A stretch of 37,196 nt of DNA from Microbacteriaceae bacterium PS02343 (GCA_029959365.1 JASCOA010000022.1:1-37196); one strand, 5' to 3'; positions 1 to 7,851 are shown, counted from the stretch's first letter. Notes: generated by a model not told the origin, from the letters alone. Translations and numbers: made by a program.

Positions 1-75
1 CTGGGCCCCCCGGGGGCCCCCCCCCCCGGGGGGCCGGTCCCCGGCCGCGCCCGGGCGGCGGCGCCCCGCTTCGCG
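1..75. other. Low-complexity G/C sequence at window edge
   Basis: The first ~75 bases are almost only G and C in long runs, with no codon structure and no link to the SRPBCC gene that ends at 83. The same texture recurs at 20224–20353 and 23696–23818, where it breaks an operon. I read it as a contig-end artefact. A genuine extreme-GC spacer is possible but less likely. Confidence 0.6.
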
Positions 76-82
76 CTGAGAC

Positions 83-538
83 CTAGGCCTGCACGTCGCC
101 GCGCCAGGCGCCGTCGGGCGAACCCTTGGCCTCGATGTACCCCTTGAAGTTCGCGAGGTCCTTCTTGATGGCGTGGTTGTCGACACCGAGCGTGCTGCCG
201 ACCTTCTCGAGGAAGCCCTCGGGCTGCCAGTCGAGCTGCACCGTCACGCGGGTCTCGCTGTCGCTGAGCTTGTGGAAGGTGACGACGCCGGCGTGGTCGA
301 CCTCGCCGCCCGTGCTGGTCCAGGCCACCCGCTCGTCGGGGTGCTGCTCGGTGATCTCGGCCTCGAAGGTCTTCTCGACCGGGCCGACCTTGACGACCCA
401 CACCGTGAGGGTCGGCGTGGTCTGCGTGATCGACTCGACCTCGTCGAGGAACTTCGGGAACTCCTCGAACTGGGTCCACTGGTTGTAGGCGACGCTGACG
501 GGCACGTTCACGTCGACGGTCTCGATGGCCTGGGCCAT
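83..538 (-). CDS. SRPBCC family protein (polyketide cyclase/START-like fold)
   Basis: A 151-residue protein beginning MAQAIETVDVNVPVSVAYNQW. The N-terminal beta strand, followed by a 'WTQFEEFPKF' helix and the pattern E-x-x-x-P-D-E-R-V-A-W in the middle, is typical of small SRPBCC/CoxG-like proteins that form a hydrophobic ligand-binding cavity. Family members of this size are common in actinobacteria and usually have no assigned substrate. The ATG at 538 is chosen because GAGGAG lies just upstream on the minus strand; longer reading is not protein-like. No signal peptide or membrane segment is visible, so it is likely cytosolic. It is the last gene before the low-quality edge and shows no operon partner. 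The family call is firm; the role is unknown. Confidence 0.85.
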   Translation of the reverse strand: MAQAIETVDVNVPVSVAYNQWTQFEEFPKFLDEVESITQTTPTLTVWVVKVGPVEKTFEAEITEQHPDERVAWTSTGGEVDHAGVVTFHKLSDSETRVTVQLDWQPEGFLEKVGSTLGVDNHAIKKDLANFKGYIEAKGSPDGAWRGDVQA

Positions 539-601
539 GATGCACTCCTCGTGTTGTTCCGGGGTGCGCGCGATGCCGCGCGGCACCCTCCGAACGCTAC
601 G

Positions 602-629
602 AGCGGATGCGCGCCCCACCGCATCCGCT
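602..629. terminator. Hairpin with 10-bp stem downstream of the DUF4406 gene
   Basis: AGCGGATGCG (602–611) is perfectly complementary to CGCATCCGCT (620–629), with an 8-nt loop. It lies downstream of the minus-strand gene ending at 690 and upstream of the SRPBCC gene, so it may terminate the former. No T run follows. Both arms are copies of the repeated GCGGATGC word described in the findings. Confidence 0.4.
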
Positions 630-689
630 GCGCCGACGGTCAGCCCGCTGCCACCGCGCGCACCAGCGCCACGAAGGCGGCATCCGGTT

Positions 690-1079
690 TCAGCCCACCG
701 GTGCCGCGTCGAGCACCACGCCGGGCACGTCCGCCAGCGCGGTGTAGACCGGCAGCCCGCGCTCGCGGGCGATCGCGACGTCCTGGTCGGCGCCCCTCGA
801 GGCGCCCGGCAGCCGCAGCACCGCATCGCAGCGCTGCAGCAGCCGTTCGGCCGTCGGGTACATGACCTGGGCGGCCAGCGGGTCGTTCGGCCCGGTGGCG
901 CCGGCGCTGCTGAGCACCGGCAGGGCGACCCACTCCCCGATCATGGGGATGTGACCGGCCGCGAACAGCGGCCAGGCGGCGCTCTCGAGGCGGTCGAGGT
1001 TGGCTCGCATGAGCGCGGGGTCGCCGTCGGTTCCGGATGCGTAGGGGCCGGCGATGAGGATCATGAGTGATTTGGTCAT
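690..1079 (-). CDS. DUF4406 / nucleoside 2-deoxyribosyltransferase-like protein
   Basis: A 129-residue protein starting MTKSLMILIAGPYASGTDGD. The early 'IAGPY' strand, 'NLDRLESAAWPLFAAGHIPMIGEW' helix and the later 'CDAVLRLPGASRGADQDVAIARERGLPVY' segment match the DUF4406 branch of the nucleoside 2-deoxyribosyltransferase superfamily, a Rossmann-like fold that binds nucleosides or nucleotides. The substrate of this branch is not established. The start at 1079 has no Shine-Dalgarno sequence, but a TATCGT hexamer lies exactly 6 nt upstream, so a leaderless mRNA is inferred. It is divergent from the DeoR regulator at 1126, which might control it, given that DeoR proteins often act on sugar or nucleoside genes. 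That link is inference only. Confidence 0.8.
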   Translation of the reverse strand: MTKSLMILIAGPYASGTDGDPALMRANLDRLESAAWPLFAAGHIPMIGEWVALPVLSSAGATGPNDPLAAQVMYPTAERLLQRCDAVLRLPGASRGADQDVAIARERGLPVYTALADVPGVVLDAAPVG

Positions 1080-1085
1080 GGCCGC

Positions 1086-1091
1086 ACGATA
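1086..1091 (-). promoter_or_regulatory. -10 element of a predicted leaderless mRNA
   Basis: TATCGT on the minus strand, followed by exactly 6 nt and then the ATG at 1079. There is no ribosome-binding site. On the plus strand, CATAAT at 1095–1100 may serve the DeoR gene, so the divergent promoters nearly touch. Confidence 0.5.
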
Positions 1092-1125
1092 GCGCATAAT
1101 CGTGAAACAACGTGAAGGAGTACGG

Positions 1126-1884
1126 ATGCTCGCCGCAGCACGCAAGGCACTGATCCTCGACCGGCTGCGCGCCGACGGCCGCATCGTCGCGAAGGAGCTG
1201 GCCGTCGAGCTCGGACTCTCCGAGGACAGCATCCGGCGCGATCTGCGCGAGCTCGATGCGGCCGGGCTCGCCCTGCGCGTCTACGGCGGAGCGCTGCCCG
1301 CATCCCCGGCCGTCGTCGACTACGGCGGACGCCGCAGCGTCGCCCCGGAGAGCAAGACCGCGGTGGCGGCGGTCGCCGCGTCGCTCATCGAGCCGGGCAG
1401 CACGGTGATCCTCGACGGCGGCACCACCGCGCTCGCCGTCGTGCAGGCACTCGATCCTGCACGGTCGTGCACGATCATCACGCACAGCCCCACGGTGGCG
1501 GCGGCGCTGCTGGGTCACGCGGCCGAGGTGATCGTGCTCGGTGGCCGCCTCTTCAAGCACTCCGCCGTCGCCAGCGGGGCCGCAGCGGTCGAAGCGGCGC
1601 AGTCCATCAGCGCGGACCGGTTCCTGCTCGGCGTCACCGGCGTGCACGAGACCGAGGGGCTCACCACCGGCGACGCCGACGAGGCGGCCATGAAGCGCGC
1701 GCTCGCGAGCCGCGCGGCGGAGACCTTCGTGCTCGGCAGCGCCGAGAAGATCGGCGCCGTCTCCCGCTACCGGGTGCTCGGCGTCGACCAGGTCGCCGGC
1801 ATCGTCACCGACGGCTCGACGCGCGGCGCCACGCTCGACGAGCTCGAGCGGCGAGGCGCGCGGATCCTGCGCCCGAGCGCCTAG
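1126..1884 (+). CDS. DeoR/GlpR family transcriptional repressor
   Basis: A 252-residue DNA-binding protein. Residues ~5–57 form the DeoR-type winged helix-turn-helix ('RADGRIVAKELAVELGLSEDSIRRDLRELDAAG', then 'RVYGGAL'). The rest is the DeoRC sensor domain, with 'STVILDGGTTALAVV' and 'VLGGRLFKHSAVASG', which binds a sugar phosphate in known members. The length is normal for the family (about 250). The ATG at 1126 is preferred over an upstream GTG at 1102 because GAAGGAG sits 6–7 nt before it. Its stop overlaps the stop of the convergent glycosyltransferase gene by 4 bp (CTAG). No sugar catabolic operon is adjacent, so its target is not obvious; the divergent DUF4406 gene is the simplest candidate. 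Confidence 0.9.
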   Translation: MLAAARKALILDRLRADGRIVAKELAVELGLSEDSIRRDLRELDAAGLALRVYGGALPASPAVVDYGGRRSVAPESKTAVAAVAASLIEPGSTVILDGGTTALAVVQALDPARSCTIITHSPTVAAALLGHAAEVIVLGGRLFKHSAVASGAAAVEAAQSISADRFLLGVTGVHETEGLTTGDADEAAMKRALASRAAETFVLGSAEKIGAVSRYRVLGVDQVAGIVTDGSTRGATLDELERRGARILRPSA

Positions 1885-2582
1885 CGGCCCGCCGGGTAGG
1901 ACTCGCGCAGGAACGCCGCGTAGCCGCCGGGGGTGCGCCCGACCCGCCGATCGGAGGTGCTCACCGCGAGGCCGCCGTTCGCCTCGACCCGGGCGCCCGC
2001 GGCGCGCGCCCGCTGCACCAGGTCGACGTCCTCGTGCTCGCGCAGGGCCGCGTAGCCGCCGAGCCGTCGGTAGAGCGCCGCGTCGATGCCGAGGTTCGCG
2101 CCGTGCACGTTGCCGGGCAGGTGGCCGAGCGGATGCGTGCGGTGCCAGGTGCGCCGCTGCTGCGGCGAGAAGTCCGCGAACGTCGGCACGACCGTGCCGA
2201 GCAGCAGCTCGACGCCCGACTCGGCGGCCTCCGCGTGCTCGCTCAGCCAGTGCATCGGCACGGTCGAGTCGGCGTCGGTCTGCGCGAGCCATTGCCGGGC
2301 GTCGGGTCGCATCGCGCGCTCCGCGCCCGCACGACGGGCCGCGCCGACCGAGCGCGCGCCGATCGCGAGCGGGACGACCCGGTCGCCGAAGCCCGCGACG
2401 AGCTCGGCGGTGCGATCGCTGCAGTCGTCGAGCACGAGCACGATGGCGCACTCCAGCCTCGGACGACCGCGCAGCAGCTGCTCGCGGGCGACGAGCAGCG
2501 ACTGCAGGCACTCGACCACCGTCGCCTCCTCGTCGTGCGCGGGCACGATCACGTCGATGCGCTCGAGCGCGACCGGTCTCAC
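1881..2582 (-). CDS. Family 2 glycosyltransferase
   Basis: A 233-residue GT-A fold protein. 'IDVIVPAHDEEATVVECLQSLL' at residues ~9–30 is the nucleotide-sugar binding start, 'LVLDDCSDRTAEL' follows, and 'QTDADSTVP' supplies the metal-binding DxD. 'GNVHGANLGI' and 'EHEDVDLVQR' fit the acceptor site and catalytic base region of GT2 enzymes. No membrane segment is visible, so it probably acts at the cytosolic face. The GTG start at 2582 overlaps the stop of the upstream gene (GTGA), which indicates translational coupling. Together with the deacetylase–methyltransferase and dehydrogenase genes it forms a three-gene operon that probably builds or modifies a glycosylated, acylated metabolite. The sugar and acceptor are unknown. 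Confidence 0.88.
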   Translation of the reverse strand: MRPVALERIDVIVPAHDEEATVVECLQSLLVAREQLLRGRPRLECAIVLVLDDCSDRTAELVAGFGDRVVPLAIGARSVGAARRAGAERAMRPDARQWLAQTDADSTVPMHWLSEHAEAAESGVELLLGTVVPTFADFSPQQRRTWHRTHPLGHLPGNVHGANLGIDAALYRRLGGYAALREHEDVDLVQRARAAGARVEANGGLAVSTSDRRVGRTPGGYAAFLRESYPAGR

Positions 2583-3910
2583 GGCAGCAGCCCCTCACGG
2601 CGCGCGACCGAGCCCTCGCCGAGCACGAGCACGTCGAGCACGAAGTCGGGCTCCTCGTGGTGCGCCACGATCGCGCCCGGCCAGGCGGCGATGACGGAGC
2701 GGTGCACGGCGTCGCCGCCGAGCACCGCGTCGCGGTCGGCGTGGCGCCAATGGCAGAGCACCAGCACGCCGTCGGGCACGAGCGACGCCGTGATCCGCTC
2801 GCCCAGCTCGGCCAGGTGCTCGGGCGAGAGGTAGTAGCCGAGCTCCGACACGACGACCAGGTCGAAGCGGCCGTCGGGCCACTCGGCGGGGAGCTCGCGA
2901 CGCTCGAAGCGGGCCTGCGGCACTGCGCGGCGGGCCGTCTCGAGGGCGGCCTCGGCCACGTCGATGCCGAGCACCGCATCCGCTCGCTCCGCCAGCTGCG
3001 CGGCGAGCTCGCCCGTGGCGCAGCCGAGCTCGAGCGCGCTGGAGTACCGGCCGTGGGGCAGGGCCGCGAGCAGCACCGCGCGCTTGCGGCGCTCGTACCA
3101 GCTGTCGAAGTCCCAGCCCTCGGGCCGGCGCCGGTAGTGGTCGTCGAAGTGCTCGGCGCCGCGCGAGCCCGCCTCGAAGAAGAGCTCGGCGGGCCGCTCG
3201 AAGTGCGCCTGCATGCCGGGGTGCAGGATCGCGGCGTCGGCCGGATGCGCGCTGAGCGGCTCCGTCTGCGAGCGGTAGGCGCGCAGCGCGAGCGCCTTGG
3301 CGCGGTGCGCGGCGTCGTCGAGGCGCAGCACGCGGGCGCTGGGCCAGGGCGCGTCCGCATCCGCTCCGCCGCCCCAGTGCCAGAGCCAGATCGGATGCTC
3401 GAGCAGTCGCACCCCGCGACGCGCGGCGATCGCCTCGGCGATTTCGCCGGCGATGCGGTGGTCGCGGTGCCCGTCGCCGCGCCAGGGTGCGACGAGCACG
3501 GGCGCCGCCCCGGCCCGGTCGAGCGCCGCCTCGACGGCCGCGGCGAGCGCGTCGCGGTGCTCCTCGAGGCCCCCGCCGTCGGGCAGCCCCAGCTCGGTGC
3601 CGAGCACGGCGGGGTGCAGGCCGCGCAGCGCGAGGGCGAACTCGTGCCGCCGCAGCTCGGCGAGGCGCTGCGGCGGGTGCTCCGGCGAGCCCGGGTGCGA
3701 CGCCTCCCCCAGGGTCGCGAGCACGATCTCGGTGCGCAGGCCGGCGCGGGCGGCGGTGGCCAGCAAGCCGCCGGCGCCGAGCGTCTCGTCGTCCGGGTGC
3801 GGAGCGAGCACCACGACGCCCGTGGCGCCGCCGAGCTCGAGCGCGGGTGCGGCGAAGCGCTCGTCCCAGGCGCTCGCGTCGGTGCCGGGGTCGCGGTGGT
3901 CGAAGCTCAC
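2579..3910 (-). CDS. Bifunctional PIG-L family deacetylase / NodS-type SAM methyltransferase
   Basis: A 443-residue two-domain protein. Residues ~30–220 are a PIG-L (LmbE-like) deacetylase with the zinc motif HPDDE (38–42) and the second zinc motif HRDH (148–151); such enzymes remove N-acetyl groups from GlcNAc-type sugars. Residues ~255–443 are a class I methyltransferase with 'ALELGCATG' (292–300), 'LGIDVAEAALETAR' and 'FDLVVVSELGYYL', resembling the NodS family. The junction is around 'AELFFEAGSRGAEHFDDHYRR'. The fusion suggests deacetylation of an amino sugar followed by N-methylation of the freed amine; this order is inference from NodB/NodS logic. The GTG start at 3910 overlaps the preceding stop (GTGA). 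A longer reading upstream is just the other gene in a wrong frame. Confidence 0.88.
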   Translation of the reverse strand: MSFDHRDPGTDASAWDERFAAPALELGGATGVVVLAPHPDDETLGAGGLLATAARAGLRTEIVLATLGEASHPGSPEHPPQRLAELRRHEFALALRGLHPAVLGTELGLPDGGGLEEHRDALAAAVEAALDRAGAAPVLVAPWRGDGHRDHRIAGEIAEAIAARRGVRLLEHPIWLWHWGGGADADAPWPSARVLRLDDAAHRAKALALRAYRSQTEPLSAHPADAAILHPGMQAHFERPAELFFEAGSRGAEHFDDHYRRRPEGWDFDSWYERRKRAVLLAALPHGRYSSALELGCATGELAAQLAERADAVLGIDVAEAALETARRAVPQARFERRELPAEWPDGRFDLVVVSELGYYLSPEHLAELGERITASLVPDGVLVLCHWRHADRDAVLGGDAVHRSVIAAWPGAIVAHHEEPDFVLDVLVLGEGSVARREGLLP

Positions 3911-4932
3911 CACGGGCGCTCCTCGCGCTCGATCAGCAGGGCGCCGAGGCGGGCGAGGTCGCGGGCGCCGTGATCCTGGGCGGTGTAGAGCTCCAGGTCG
4001 GCGACCCGCTGAGCGTAGTCGGCGTCGAAGGCGAGGGGTGCCGGGCCGAGCGTCGCGACGGCGATCGAGCGGATGCGGTCCGCCGCGCCCCGCACCGTCG
4101 AGCGGACCCGCTGGGCCAGCAGGCGCAGCGCGTCGTCGTCGAGCAGCCGCTCGTCGACGGCCCGCGCGGCGGCGGCGAGGCTCAGCTCGGCCCCGTGCAG
4201 GGCCACGGCCGCCTCGCCGAGCGCGAGCAGCGCGAGCTGGTCGTCGCGCTTGCGCGCGGCGTAGGCGTCGAGGGCGCCGACGAGCCCGACGGCGCCGCCC
4301 CACCAGCAGGCTGCCACCGCGATGCCGCCGAGCGCGAAGCCCGGCCGCTCGAGGTACCAGCCGACGTCGCCGATCGGCACCGCCGGCACCGCGTCGAAGT
4401 CGACGGGCGTGCTCGGCACGCGGGGCAGGCCCTTGGCCACCCAGCCCTCCGCGGGCTGCACGGCGACGCCCGGGTGCCGCAGGTCGACGAGCAGCAGCCG
4501 TCGGCCGCCGGGCGCGTGCGCCGTCACGAGGGCGTGGTCGAGCTCGGCGGCGAGCGAGCACCACGGCTTGCGGCCGCGGAGCACGTGCTCGTCGTCCGCC
4601 TCCAGCCGAACGCCGGGCGCCTCGGCGGCGAACACCCCGAGCACGCCGTCGGGCTCGGCGACGCCCGCCTGGCGCAGGATGCCGAGCGCGTCGAGGTGCG
4701 GCTCGAGCCGCCGCGCGATCGTGAGATCGACGGCGGCGATCGCGGCCAGCCCGACGAGGTGCCGGGCCGCGTTGCCGGGCGCCATCGCCCCGATCCGCTC
4801 GCCGGCGAGGCGCACGAGGTCCCATTCGCCGTCGACGTCGCCGCGCACCGCAGCGGCCGCATCGCGCAGCGCATCGAGCTCGGCGTCGTCGGAGGCGCCC
4901 GCCCAGGCGCCGGGGTGCAGTCGGAAGGTCAC
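3907..4932 (-). CDS. Acyl-CoA dehydrogenase-like protein, first gene of the operon
   Basis: A 341-residue protein with an acyl-CoA dehydrogenase layout: an N-terminal helical part, a middle beta domain with 'LRGRKPWCSLAAELDHALVTA' (the usual G-x-K-x-x-x-S/T-x-A region near the flavin), and a C-terminal helical bundle. It is somewhat shorter than typical enzymes (about 380), and I could not place the catalytic glutamate with confidence, so it may use an unusual substrate or act on a carrier-bound group. The GTG start at 4932 has GAGGAG upstream. Its stop overlaps the start of the deacetylase–methyltransferase gene. The genes are therefore probably co-transcribed and coupled, and the enzyme likely desaturates or oxidises part of the same product. 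Confidence 0.78.
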   Translation of the reverse strand: MTFRLHPGAWAGASDDAELDALRDAAAAVRGDVDGEWDLVRLAGERIGAMAPGNAARHLVGLAAIAAVDLTIARRLEPHLDALGILRQAGVAEPDGVLGVFAAEAPGVRLEADDEHVLRGRKPWCSLAAELDHALVTAHAPGGRRLLLVDLRHPGVAVQPAEGWVAKGLPRVPSTPVDFDAVPAVPIGDVGWYLERPGFALGGIAVAACWWGGAVGLVGALDAYAARKRDDQLALLALGEAAVALHGAELSLAAAARAVDERLLDDDALRLLAQRVRSTVRGAADRIRSIAVATLGPAPLAFDADYAQRVADLELYTAQDHGARDLARLGALLIEREERPW

Positions 4933-5042
4933 AGTGCTCCTCGTCTCGGCTCGTCGTCAGTGGAGCACGCGCAGCGTCGCGCGACCGCAGCCGACAGGGG
5001 TCGTTCGGGTTCGCAGCCCCTCGGCGGCGCTCAGCGGACAGC

Positions 5043-5525
5043 TCAGCGGTAGGAGCTGCCCTGCAGCGCCGGCCCGAACGAGCGCGGCACGTCGGCGAAC
5101 GAGATCGTCTCGACGATCGCGTCGACCTCGGCCTGCCGGGCCTCCTCGGCGCGGCCCGCCTCGCGCAGGCGCCGCAGCTCGCCGTCGTGCTCGACCGAGA
5201 CGGCGTCGCTGATCCAGCCCAGCAGCTCGCCGAGCACCCCGGCGAGCTCGTCCCGCAGCTGCTCGAGGCTGGTCTCGCCGACGATCAGCCGGCGATCGGC
5301 GATCGCGAGCACCACCTGCGCGAAGCCGCGCTCGTCCAGGAACCGGCGCCCCTCCGCGCCCAGCAGCATCGCCGCCTCGTCGGGCAGCGGATTGCGCGAG
5401 AAGACCGCTTCCACGGGGTACCGGCTCGGAGCGGTCGGCGTGCGCAGCTCGCGCGGCAGGCTGCCGGTGATGATCGTGGTGAGGCCGAGTCGGTTCGTCG
5501 GCGGTCCGGTAGAGGTTCCACTCAT
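5043..5525 (-). CDS. Hypothetical protein, 160 residues
   Basis: I do not recognise this protein. After a polar start (MSGTSTGPPTNRLGL) it reads as a soluble alpha/beta protein: 'LPDEAAMLLGAEGRRFLDERGFAQVVLAIADRRLIVGETSLEQLRDELAGVLGELLGWIS'. A long charged helix rich in Glu, Ala and Arg follows near the C terminus. No signal peptide or membrane segment is visible. The ATG at 5525 has no ribosome-binding site, but TACCGT lies exactly 6 nt upstream on the minus strand, which supports this start and a leaderless message. It is divergent from the hydrolase gene at 5618, which has the mirror-image arrangement. The ~110 bp between it and the dehydrogenase gene at 4932 holds nothing I can name. Confidence 0.6.
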   Translation of the reverse strand: MSGTSTGPPTNRLGLTTIITGSLPRELRTPTAPSRYPVEAVFSRNPLPDEAAMLLGAEGRRFLDERGFAQVVLAIADRRLIVGETSLEQLRDELAGVLGELLGWISDAVSVEHDGELRRLREAGRAEEARQAEVDAIVETISFADVPRSFGPALQGSSYR

Positions 5526-5531
5526 GACCGG

Positions 5532-5537
5532 ACGGTA
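5532..5537 (-). promoter_or_regulatory. -10 element of a predicted leaderless mRNA
   Basis: TACCGT on the minus strand, 6 nt before the ATG at 5525; no Shine-Dalgarno sequence is present. Confidence 0.5.
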
Positions 5538-5605
5538 CGCCCCCACGCTGTGCGATCGTCGGCCCGTGTCCAGCCGTTCCGGTCGTCCGCTCCGGGGCAC
5601 CGGGC

Positions 5606-5611
5606 TAGCGT
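5606..5611 (+). promoter_or_regulatory. -10 element of a predicted leaderless mRNA
   Basis: TAGCGT followed by GAGCGG (6 nt) and the ATG at 5618. The start codon itself lies inside a copy of the repeated GCGGATGC word. Confidence 0.5.
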
Positions 5612-5617
5612 GAGCGG

Positions 5618-7207
5618 ATGCCCCTGCCGAGCACCCTGCGCGACGTCGCCGTCGACGGGCTCCGCTTCCGCATCCGCTCCAGCCCGGTGCCGGCCTCGGC
5701 AGCGGATGCGCGCCCCGCCGTGCTGCTGCACGGCCTGGGGATGTCGCAGCGCTCGATGGCGCGGCTGCAGGATCGGATGGCGCTGCGCCGCCCCGTGCAC
5801 GGCATCGACCTGCCCGGCTTCGGCGGCCGCCGGCCCCCGCGCCGCGACGTGCCGATCGCCGCGATGGCCGAGGCGCTCGGCCGCGCCCTCGACGAGCTCG
5901 GCGTGTGCGACGCCGTCGTGGTGGGGCAATCGCTCGGCGCGCAGTGGGCGGTCGAGCTGGCCGCGCTGCGACCGGACCTCGTCGCCGCCGTCGTGCTGAT
6001 CGGCCCGGTCGTCGACGATCGGCGCCCCTCCCGCGCCGCGCTCGCCGCCGGCATCGTCGCCGACGTCCTGCGCGAGCCGCCGGTGGTCGCAGCGATGGAG
6101 CTCACCGACGTGCTGCGCACCGACCCGGCCTGGTTCTTCGCGCAGGCCGAGCACATGCTGCGCCACCCGCTGCTCGATCGGGTCGCCGTGCTGCGCACCC
6201 CGGTGCTCGTGCTCGCCGGCGGCCGCGACCCCGTCGCACCGCGGACCTGGCTGCGACGGCTGCGCGATGCGGCCGCGGAGGGCTCGCTCGTGCTCGTGCC
6301 CTCCTCCGCGCACCACGCGCAGTGCACGGCCCCCGGGGCGGTCGCGGATGCGGTCGAGGCGTTCCTCGGCGAGGGCCGTGCGAACGCCGCCGATGCGGCC
6401 GATGAGGTTGATCCCGTGGCTGATCCGGCTGCCCCCGTCGCTGACGCCGCGGCCGACGACGACCGGCGCACGACCGCGACCCCGCCGACCGACCGGGCGG
6501 GTCGGCCGGCAACCACGGGGCCCGCGCCCGGCACCGCCCCGCGCCCCGGCCTCGTCCGCCGCCTCGCCTGGTGGTCCGCCGACTACGCCTACGCCGTGCG
6601 CTGGCAGCTCGCCGCAGCCCTCGACCGCACGGACCCCGACGACTACACCGACGGCGATCGCACGCCGATCGTCGTGCTGCCGGGGGTCTACGAGACCTGG
6701 CGGTTCCTGCATCCGCTCGTCCGCGCGCTGCACGGTCGCGGGCACCCCGTGCACGTGATCACCGCGCTGCAGGGAAACCGGGTGCCCGTCACCGAGGGAG
6801 CGCGCATCGTCATCGCCCAGCTCGAGCGGCTCGATCTGCGCGACGTCGTCATCGCCGCGCACAGCAAGGGCGGGCTGATCGGCAAACAGGTGATGCTCGC
6901 CGCGGCCGGCGAGCGCGTGCGCGGCATGGTCGCGGTGGCGACGCCCTTCGGCGGCTCGCGCTACGGCCGGCTCATGCTCGGCGCCACGCTGCGCGCGTTC
7001 TCGCCGCGCGACGCGACCATCCGCTCGCTCGCCGCATCCGCAGAGGCGAACGCCCGCATCGTCTCGGTCTTCCCGGCCTTCGACCCGCACATCCCCGAGG
7101 GCAGCGCGCTGCTCGGCGCGAAGAACGTGCCGCTCGCGGTGGGCGGGCACTTCCGGGTGCTCGCCGACCCGCGCGTCATCGCCGAGGTGGCCGCGCTCGC
7201 CGAGTGA
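5618..7207 (+). CDS. Tandem alpha/beta-hydrolase fusion protein
   Basis: A 529-residue protein with two complete alpha/beta-hydrolase domains. Domain 1 (~1–252) has the oxyanion segment HGLG (38–41), nucleophile elbow GQSLG with Ser105, a likely acid Asp204 in 'GGRDP', and His232 or His233. Residues ~254–312 are a low-complexity linker rich in Ala, Asp, Pro and Thr. Domain 2 (~313–529) has 'VVLPGVYETWRFL' as the oxyanion region, nucleophile Ser416 in 'AHSKGG' and His511 in 'GGHF', and resembles lipase or PGAP1-like hydrolases. No signal peptide is seen. Two different elbows suggest two substrates or two steps on one ester. Expression from a leaderless promoter is likely. The domain assignment is firm; the substrates are unknown. 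Confidence 0.82.
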   Translation: MPLPSTLRDVAVDGLRFRIRSSPVPASAADARPAVLLHGLGMSQRSMARLQDRMALRRPVHGIDLPGFGGRRPPRRDVPIAAMAEALGRALDELGVCDAVVVGQSLGAQWAVELAALRPDLVAAVVLIGPVVDDRRPSRAALAAGIVADVLREPPVVAAMELTDVLRTDPAWFFAQAEHMLRHPLLDRVAVLRTPVLVLAGGRDPVAPRTWLRRLRDAAAEGSLVLVPSSAHHAQCTAPGAVADAVEAFLGEGRANAADAADEVDPVADPAAPVADAAADDDRRTTATPPTDRAGRPATTGPAPGTAPRPGLVRRLAWWSADYAYAVRWQLAAALDRTDPDDYTDGDRTPIVVLPGVYETWRFLHPLVRALHGRGHPVHVITALQGNRVPVTEGARIVIAQLERLDLRDVVIAAHSKGGLIGKQVMLAAAGERVRGMVAVATPFGGSRYGRLMLGATLRAFSPRDATIRSLAASAEANARIVSVFPAFDPHIPEGSALLGAKNVPLAVGGHFRVLADPRVIAEVAALAE

Positions 7208-7221
7208 GCGAGCGGATGCGG

Positions 7222-7851
7222 TCAGGCCGCGGCCACCGCCGCGCGCCGCCGCCGCACCAGCAGCCAGACCGCTCCACCGAGCACCGCGGCGGCCGCGACC
7301 GCGACGAAGAACGGCCAACCGAGGTGGAAGCCGTAGGCGCCGATCGCGACGAACACCACCGTGCCCGGGATGGTGCCGATGAGCGTGCCGAGCGCGTAGT
7401 CGCGACGGCTCACCCGGGTGAGACCGGCGCTGTAGTTGATGACTGTGAAGGGCAGCACGGGGATGAGCCGCAGCACGATGAGCGCGCGCAGCCCGTTGTC
7501 GCTGAGGGCCTCGTCGGCGCGGCGCAGGTGGTCGCCCATCACGCGGCGCAGCAGATCCTGGCCGAGCCCTCGGCCGATGAAGAAGGCGAGCGTCGCGCCG
7601 AGCATCGACGCGGCGGTGACGAGCAGCACGCCGAAGCCGAGCCCCCAGACGAGGCCGGCGGCGATGCTCACGACGCTCTTGGGGATCGGCACGAGGCTGG
7701 CGACGCCGTAGCCCGCGACGAAGACGAGACCGCCCCACACCCCGAAGTCGGCGACTATGTCGCGGATCTCGTCGACGGTCGGCACGGGCAGCGTGAGCCA
7801 GAGCACCACGACGGTGACGACGAGCGCGATGACGGCCGCGCTCTGCAGCAC
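7222..7851 (-). CDS. TVP38/TMEM64 (DedA-like, VTT domain) membrane protein
   Basis: A protein of at least 209 residues with several membrane helices. The conserved VTT core is seen in 'GYGVASLVPIPKSVVSIAAGLVWGLGFGVLLV', 'ASMLGATLAFFIGRGLG' and 'LRLIPVLPFTVINYSAGLTRVSRRDYALGTLIGTIPGTVVFVAIG'. Known relatives are linked to lipid scrambling or undecaprenyl-phosphate recycling and membrane homeostasis. The GTG at 7851 is the only standard start in frame, but the frame stays open upstream and reads as a charged, plausible N terminus (TKTADEHDRDRRSRRTT) back to two ATC codons at about 7904–7909, preceded by GAGAG. The true start may lie there. It converges with the hydrolase gene, 14 bp apart. Confidence 0.85.
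   Translation of the reverse strand: MLQSAAVIALVVTVVVLWLTLPVPTVDEIRDIVADFGVWGGLVFVAGYGVASLVPIPKSVVSIAAGLVWGLGFGVLLVTAASMLGATLAFFIGRGLGQDLLRRVMGDHLRRADEALSDNGLRALIVLRLIPVLPFTVINYSAGLTRVSRRDYALGTLIGTIPGTVVFVAIGAYGFHLGWPFFVAVAAAAVLGGAVWLLVRRRRAAVAAA

Noticed and set aside
3297-5052. Large plus-strand frames opposite the acyl-CoA dehydrogenase and deacetylase genes
   Set aside because: Arg/Ala/Pro-rich translations without domains, fully explained by the coding genes on the minus strand.
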